This document shows, in pieces, positions 58,327 through 64,000 of a DNA stretch of 64,000 bases. Each line of letters starts with the position of its first letter. The stretch's first letter is position 1. Both the position numbers and the translations under genes were made by a program. Source of the DNA: Pyxicephalus adspersus (taxonomy: Eukaryota > Chordata > Amphibia > Anura > Pyxicephalidae); assembly GCF_032062135.1 (NCBI RefSeq), contig NC_092859.1:155303211-155367210 (forward strand), given 5' to 3'. The notes below the pieces were generated by a model, which did not search any database, was not told where the DNA came from, and was given only the letters and a program-made list of their open reading frames with translations.

Positions 58327-58500
58327 ATAAAGCAGAACTAAACACAGGATCAATATCCCCATTTCGTCAAAGGGTGCCACCTTTACTTCCCAAGGACAGC
58401 CTTTGATTGGCCATGCTGGGATGACATAACTCCTGCACTCCCAGCATGCGCAAGGGAAGCTGAAATTTCTGGTTTTCCCTGGCAAACAATGCTGAGCTAC
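58327..58500. repeat. Family H fragment
   Basis: AATAAAGCAGAACTAAACAC at the left; inside GATTGGCCATGCTGGGATGA and CAGCATGCGCAAGGGAAGCT. The right end is lost next to a family E copy. Confidence 0.72.
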
Positions 58501-58514
58501 ATGTTCACCCATCC

Positions 58515-58668
58515 CAGTGTTCTCTCCAGCTGCTTTAGGGTGGGCGCACCACCCAGCACTTTTCAGTGACCACCAGTTTAAGGGTGGTTACCGAAAAGTT
58601 GTGGCACAATGCTACCCCCCTACAGCTTCTTTCCATCCAACTTAAAAAAAATTCTGGGCAGAATACTG
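58515..58668. repeat. Family E fold-back MITE, well preserved
   Basis: CAGTGTTCTCTCCAG and TTCTGGGCAGAATACTG at the ends. Inner CACTTTTCAGTGACCACC faces GGTGGTTACCGAAAAGTTG. Exact CATCC on both sides (58,510-58,514, 58,669-58,673) suggests a 5-bp target duplication. Confidence 0.87.
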
Positions 58669-59392
58669 CATCCTTTTTGAATCTCCAAAGTTCAAAGTGT
58701 AACTTTACTTTCACTTTACCAGTAGTGACAAACTTCACATGCCCATGGCCCATCACAATGAAAATGGTTGCACCCAACATTTGTATGGAGTTGTCTGAGA
58801 TAACGTCTAATTAAATCCCAATGAAAACTTTACATGTGAACTATTTACACACCAAAAAACTTGATTTGGTGAATATTTAAATAGAGACGCAGATCAGGCC
58901 GCTTCTCCCTTGGCAAAGTCTTTGTTTGCAATCCATTTGTTTGAATTCTTGGACAGCCAACTGCAGCAGATTTATTACGGAAGATGAGGCTGATTTTCTA
59001 AACAGACGCAGAATTGATAAATGGTCATGGTCGGGTCTCATTCAGTCGCAGTGCAGAGCGGCCAAAAGAGGAATTTATGACATAAGCTGCAACCTTGTAC
59101 TCGGTCCATAACCTATTACACTGATCCTGTGTAGCATTGCCTTGTTGTGTGACACACTTCATAAATGTCTCTTATTAAATGAACTAAAAATGTTTGAAAA
59201 ATAATTGTTTGTAATGCTTATAGCAACATTTCACAATCCTTGTTGCAAATGTAATATTTGACTGTAAAAATGAGCCTATTACTAGATTAGGCCAATTGAG
59301 ATTTTTATATTCTTCATATTCCATATATAGGACCGGTCTTCTTGAGATTCTCTAACTGGGCCTGATTTATTTAATCATAGACTGCATCAACT

Positions 59393-59475
59393 GCGGCCCT
59401 TGTTCCAAACCGCTGGTCGTGCAGGTGCATGCGGCCCTAGTTCCAAACCATTGGTCTTGTAGGCACATGCGGCTC
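59393..59475 (+). repeat. 38-bp tandem duplication
   Basis: GCGGCCCTTGTTCCAAACCG and GCGGCCCTAGTTCCAAACCA start two 38-base units differing at a handful of positions. A third, GCGGCTCTT, begins at 59,469. Confidence 0.8.
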
Positions 59476-60562
59476 TTCGGCTCTTACCGTGCAACCCATA
59501 GTGCACCTGCAGGTCTCGTTTTGGGGCTTGCTTTGTCCCATGAAGGAATGGTTTTCTTTAATTCAGCTTCTAGAAGGTAAATCTTTTCTCCATGCCATAC
59601 TATTTTTGGTGTTTTTAATTTTTCCTCTGGATTTGTAATGCATCAAAGGCCATTTTTAACAAGGCTGTAGGGAGCACAAATGTGGGAGCATTGACCTGTA
59701 AATGGCCTGTAATATCCATAATCAATGTCTTGCACAGCACCTATAGCCTCCAAGAAAGCCCACAGACACAGTCACAGTCTCTGACCATCTCATTTTGCGT
59801 GTTTGTAGACTTTGCCGACCTCCTGTAGCAATATATTGACTGAATATAATGTGCTGATCTTTAATTATGTCTATGAGTTGCTCTCAAAGTTCTATTTCAA
59901 GCAAGATGACCAGTGCTTATCAAAGGTTTATTACAGATGGATCTAATGCTTGTGGTCTCCAAAGAAGAAAAGTTATTTCCCTGCTTGATATTCACTCTTT
60001 CCATTGATGTGAATTTCAGCAAGACTTAGATCAATGCTTAAGTGTTAGATCCATAAAAGCTAGGCATGAAATGATTTTCCAAACTCGTCATCATCACAAG
60101 TCTCATAAACATCCAGTATGACTTTGTGTCATATGACTTCATGTCATATTGGAATTTGAATTGTCAGTGAATTAGTTTTAATTTTTTTCTTCTGCAATTG
60201 CAAACCGAATAGTTAGAAGAAAATCAAATTGATATAAAATAGCATAATACAATTATGAAAATCCAAACTTTTGCTGCTTTTCTTGTTTCTTCAAATCATG
60301 AAGCTACAAAATTTTGCCAGGGGTTACTTGAGCAATAAACAATTTGTGCAATTGTTTGCAGTGTTTACCAACAGTCACTCCGCCAATACTGATTCTCATC
60401 CCATTGTATTATTTCATTTGTTTATTTCTCAGATGCTCTTTTAGGTAAGTATGACCTTAATTGTCTAATTTTTTAACTTTTATTTTTAATGGCATCAAAT
60501 AGTTTGACTTTGGTAACTATCATTTCTTGTTTGGTTTTAGATTCAAATGAAATAAACGCATA

Positions 60563-60712
60563 ATGAGTGAGAAGAAGCAAACAAATGTTTTGTATTTCTT
60601 TAGTAATATCAAAGATAACACAACTAATGATAATAGTAACAATAGTAATACTTCACTTAACCATGAGCTGATCAATGAATCAGAGCCCCCACAGTCCTCG
60701 TCAGCACCATGA
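60563..60712 (+). pseudogene. 49-codon ORF resembling the N-terminus of a hAT/ZMYM-type transposase-derived protein
   Basis: MSEKKQTNVLYFFSNIKDNT, then a low-complexity N/S stretch, then NHELINESEPPQSSSAP, closed by TGA at 60,710-60,712. A short basic start followed by a LxxFF motif and a Ser/Asn/Pro-rich linker is common at the beginning of hAT-type and ZMYM/TTF-domain transposase proteins. No zinc finger or catalytic part follows. It could be a stranded 5' exon of such an element or pure chance. The upstream context (AATAAACGCATAATG) is a weak start. Confidence 0.3.
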
Positions 60713-62379
60713 GGAAGATCATTGTTTTACAAATGGATTTATCTTTTTAAAAAAATTCATATTAATAGTCCACGGGATTTAAAATTATGAATTTAGTGGT
60801 CGGTGTGGTCTTTGCTTCTATAAAGGATCTCCAAACTCCAGAGTAATGGTTCCTACAATATTGATTAATTCATGCTTCATAATATTGGCATAAAAAAACA
60901 TGTCCTGGGTTTGTACCACTGGATTGTACTTGGTACCTCTCAGCTGATCTGAGAAGATACCAGAGAAAAGGAGACTTTTCTTTTTTTTATGCCGCTTCCT
61001 GTTTATGCTGTTATTTTTTGTTGCACCCAGAGAAGAATTGGCAATAAATCGCTGGCGAATATCCTAATATATCGCTATCAATATGGATACCATTATAGTG
61101 GAAGCGTCTATTGTAGTGGAAACCATTACTCTTGGAGATGTTACCGCTTGACTTGCGGTTTGTTTGGTGATCAGCAATATACAGTAAGCAGTAGATTAGT
61201 AAATATTATATATTTATTTTTTCTTTATTGATCAGGTTTGGGTGGAATGCCACTCCCCTCAAATATACTGCTTGTACATATAATTTCTACACTTGAATTT
61301 TAGATTAAAAATTACAGAATCCTTATTTAGTATTTTTTCTTGTAGCATTCAGGGAATACAGCCCCACATCTACATCTTTTGCTTTATAAATCCACATTAG
61401 GGAATCCCTGAATAAGAACCCCTGGTGTGGGTGGTTCAAGGTTTCTCTATGGCTGAATTGGTAATATAAGACTCCGGCTATGTGAATAGATATTGGTGTC
61501 TTTTCTGTGTCCTCATTTTTCTGATAAATGAGGTTTCTGTGTCTATCAGGCACCAGCGTGTCTGACACCGAAACATTGTTGCTGTATTCTCTTTACCAGA
61601 TAGTACAAATTTTTAAAGCTGAACGCTAGGCAAATCGATGGAAAACTTTGATATATTTGTAATCAGTTGCTGTTTTCCTGCCAAAGTTTTTGCATTTCTG
61701 TCCATCTAGTTATAAAGTTCACAAAGTTCTGCCTTGCTGCACAGTCCTAGCAGGGCATGAGATCTGATATTATGTGCTGCAGTTATGTCAGTCTACAGGT
61801 CCCTCCAACAGTCTATGACTGGACAGTGAAGAATGAGCAGCACAGTGCGCTCCTTTCTCGCTCACATCCTGTGCTTATCAATAAATTTATTTTGCCCTTT
61901 CCCCGTTTATGCTTCCCTGTAAAGGGACTGCATGAAGCTGATACCAAGCCAAACTGAGATACTTACCCTTAAATGAAGGAAATACATATAATGCTGTGTT
62001 AATGGCTGCAGAGCTGCATACATTTTTTTTATATCTGCTTCAAATTCACATTCCCCATGTGGGCCAGCATTAGGCTGATGTCAGATGGGCGACTCTTCCA
62101 CTAGGGAAACATTACAGATGGGGGAGCAATGTGACAGAGCCTTCTGTTTACCTCTATGAAATAGTTGTCTCGCTGGCCCGTATGCTGCTGAAATGTGATC
62201 ACTAGTGAGATCCATTGACTGAAAACTGTGAAACTGGAATATGGAATGGAATTGAAATGGTTCACTCCCTACCCCAAACGCCGAATCCTGATTACTAGCA
62301 ACATATCACTTGCTCCGCTAAAGAGGGACCAAGTTCATACAGGGTAGCAGTAGGTCTTTTAGTGATCCTGATGCTGGCC

Positions 62380-63605
62380 AGCTTCCAGCTTATCCATGGA
62401 CAGCATCTATCCCATCCATTGCCAGCATCCAACTCATCCATGACCAGCATCCATCCCATCCATTGCCAGCATCGAGCTCATCCTTGGTCAGCGTCCATCC
62501 CATCCATTGCCGGCGTCCAGCTCATCCGTGGTCTGTGTCCACCCCATCCATGGTCAGCGTCCATCCCATCTATTGCAAGCATCAAGCTTATCCATAGTCA
62601 GCGTCCATCTCATCCATTGCCAACGTCCAGCTCATCCATGGTCAGCGTCCATCCTATCCAATGCCAGCATCCAGCTCGTCCATGACCAGCATCCATCCCA
62701 TCCATTGCCAGCATCCANNNNNNNNNNNNNNNNNNNNNNNNNNNNNNNNNNNNNNNNNNNNNNNNNNNNNNNNNNCCAGCATCCATCCCATCCATTGCCA
62801 GCATCCAGCTCGTCCATGACCAGCATCCATCCCATCCATGGTCAGCGTCCATCTCATACATGGTCAGCGTCCATCCCATCCATTGCCAGCATCGAGCTCA
62901 TCCATAGTCGGCGTCCAGCTCATTCATGGTCTGCGTTCATCCCATCCATTGCCGGCGTCCAGCTCATCCATGGTCTGCGTCCATCCCATCCATTACCAGC
63001 GTCCAGCTCATCCATGGTCTGTGTCCATCCCATCCATTGCCGGCATCTAGCTCATCCATGGTCTGTGTCCATCCCATCCATTGCCGGCNNNNNNNNNNNN
63101 NNNNNNNNNNNNNNNNNNNNNNNNNNNNNNNNNNNNNNNNNNNNNNNNNNNNNNNNNNNNNNNNNNNNNNNNNNNNNNNNNNNNNNNNNNNNNNNNNNNN
63201 NNNNNNNNNNNNNNNNNNNNNNNNNNNNNNNNNNNNNNNNNNNNNNNNNNNNNNNNNNNNNNNNNNNNNNNNNNNNNNNNNNNNNNNNNNNNNNNNNNNN
63301 NNNNNNNNNNNNNNNNNNNNNNNNNNNNNNNNNNNNNNNNNNNNNNNNNNNNNNNNNNNNNNNNNNNNNNNNNNNNNNNNNNNNNNNNNNNNNNNNNNNN
63401 NNNNNNNNNNNNNNNNNNNNNNNNNNNNNNNNNNNNNNNNNNNNNNNNNNNNNNNNNNNTCCATCTCATCCATGGTCAGCGCCCATCCCATCCATTGCCA
63501 GCATCGAGCCCATCCATGGCCAGCTCCCAGCTCATCCATTTCTGGCGTCTAGCTCATCCATGGCCAGCGTTCATCCCATTCATGGCCAGCATCAAGATCT
63601 TCTAT
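62380..63605. repeat. 22-bp minisatellite (two alternating unit types) with two gaps
   Basis: Units CAGCATCCATCCCATCCATT+GC and CAGCATCCAGCTCATCCATG+(A/G)(C/T) of 22 bases alternate to give a 44-base higher-order pattern. CAGCGTCCA and CGGCGTCCA variants are frequent. Gaps lie at 62,718-62,775 (58 N) and 63,089-63,459 (371 N). Frames across the array are open by composition and are not genes. Confidence 0.95.
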
Positions 63606-64000
63606 GTGACCAGACCCTTAAGCATGCACAATTACTTATTTCATGGAGGTCTAGTCCCAGGCCCGAAACTCAGTAAGTCTTGTTTGAAAGACAGCTTGAG
63701 TGGGGGAGTAAGTGGTTTTAAATTAATGAGAAGACCTTGATGTCAGCCTAACCTCGGCCATTAATATACTGCACTGTACACAACTCCCCTCCCAATTGAA
63801 ACACTTTGATTCATCATGTAGAAACCTTTCTTATCTATGTATGAGCTCACATCGAGGCATGGCCTTTCCCATCTGATAGGTTATCCAAGCCCATTCCCTA
63901 CACCCATGACGTGATATCTGGGGAAAAAAACAAAACTATTTTAATAGAACTCTTAATTATGTGCGGCATGGCCTAGATCTGCTGCTTTTATCCGACTGTC

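Larger units (their letters stand above)
54913..64000 (+). other. slc23a2: Start of the following slc23a2 intron
   Basis: No further slc23a2 exon is recognised to the right edge. Stretches without any identifiable element: 55,690-56,330, 56,665-57,665, 58,000-58,325, 58,675-59,385, 59,480-60,560, 60,715-62,375 and 63,610-64,000. A family D-like start (GGGCCTGATTTATTTAA) is at about 59,359. Confidence 0.7.

Noticed and set aside
62507..63676. 389-codon open frame
   Set aside because: It crosses two runs of unknown bases and otherwise only translates the 22-bp minisatellite.

Overview
This window looks like anuran (frog) nuclear DNA. It has two widely separated vertebrate exons with GT/AG splice sites, no dense coding, four assembly gaps (N runs) and a very high load of interspersed repeats. 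A frequent one carries a GCGCCAACATATTACGCAGC-type tail that I associate with frog L2 LINEs. Species cannot be fixed from the sequence; a ranoid frog is a guess.

Gene layout, all on the + strand. (1) 1-1.8 kb: the last intron, last coding exon and 3'UTR of tmem230 (46 codons ending DDIPDFDD). (2) 1.8-12.3 kb: intergenic DNA made mostly of L2, SINE and hAT-type repeats, with a 918-base gap. (3) 12.30-12.48 kb: a CpG-rich, TATA-less block with GC-box/KLF, YY1-like and inverted-CCAAT motifs and two good splice donors. I take it as the promoter and non-coding first exon of slc23a2. (4) 12.5-54.6 kb: the roughly 42-kb first intron region of slc23a2, starting with a 2.5-kb G-rich 48-bp minisatellite and then filled with repeats. 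(5) 54,644-54,912: the first coding exon of slc23a2 (SVCT2, sodium-dependent vitamin C transporter), 35 codons starting [10 protein letters not shown] and ending FFTLP before a GTAAGC donor. (6) 54.9-64 kb: the start of the next intron; the following coding exon is not in the window. From memory, the order tmem230 then slc23a2 on one strand matches the PCNA-TMEM230-SLC23A2 neighbourhood of human chromosome 20p13, so the synteny looks conserved.

The repeat landscape is the main content. I could separate: an L2-type LINE (3' ends of ORF2 plus tail, both orientations); a tRNA-headed SINE with a V-SINE/HE1-like core and the same tail as the L2; a Tc1/mariner copy; three hAT-like families with 8-bp target duplications centred on TA; and four palindromic or TIR-bearing MITE-like families that I label D, E, G and H. 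Family C is the commonest hAT-like element. Three larger minisatellites (48 bp at 12.7 kb, 31 bp at 30.4 kb, 22 bp at 62.4 kb), a 28-bp repeat expanded inside L2 copies, and a CT-rich tract also occur.

I found no new enzymatic or defence system. The observations most worth checking concern genome dynamics: hAT dimers flanked by a single target duplication, a 22-bp micro-inversion between two diverged repeat copies, recurrent tandem expansion at one site in L2, a six-frame-open CpG-rich minisatellite, and the G-rich array beside the slc23a2 promoter.
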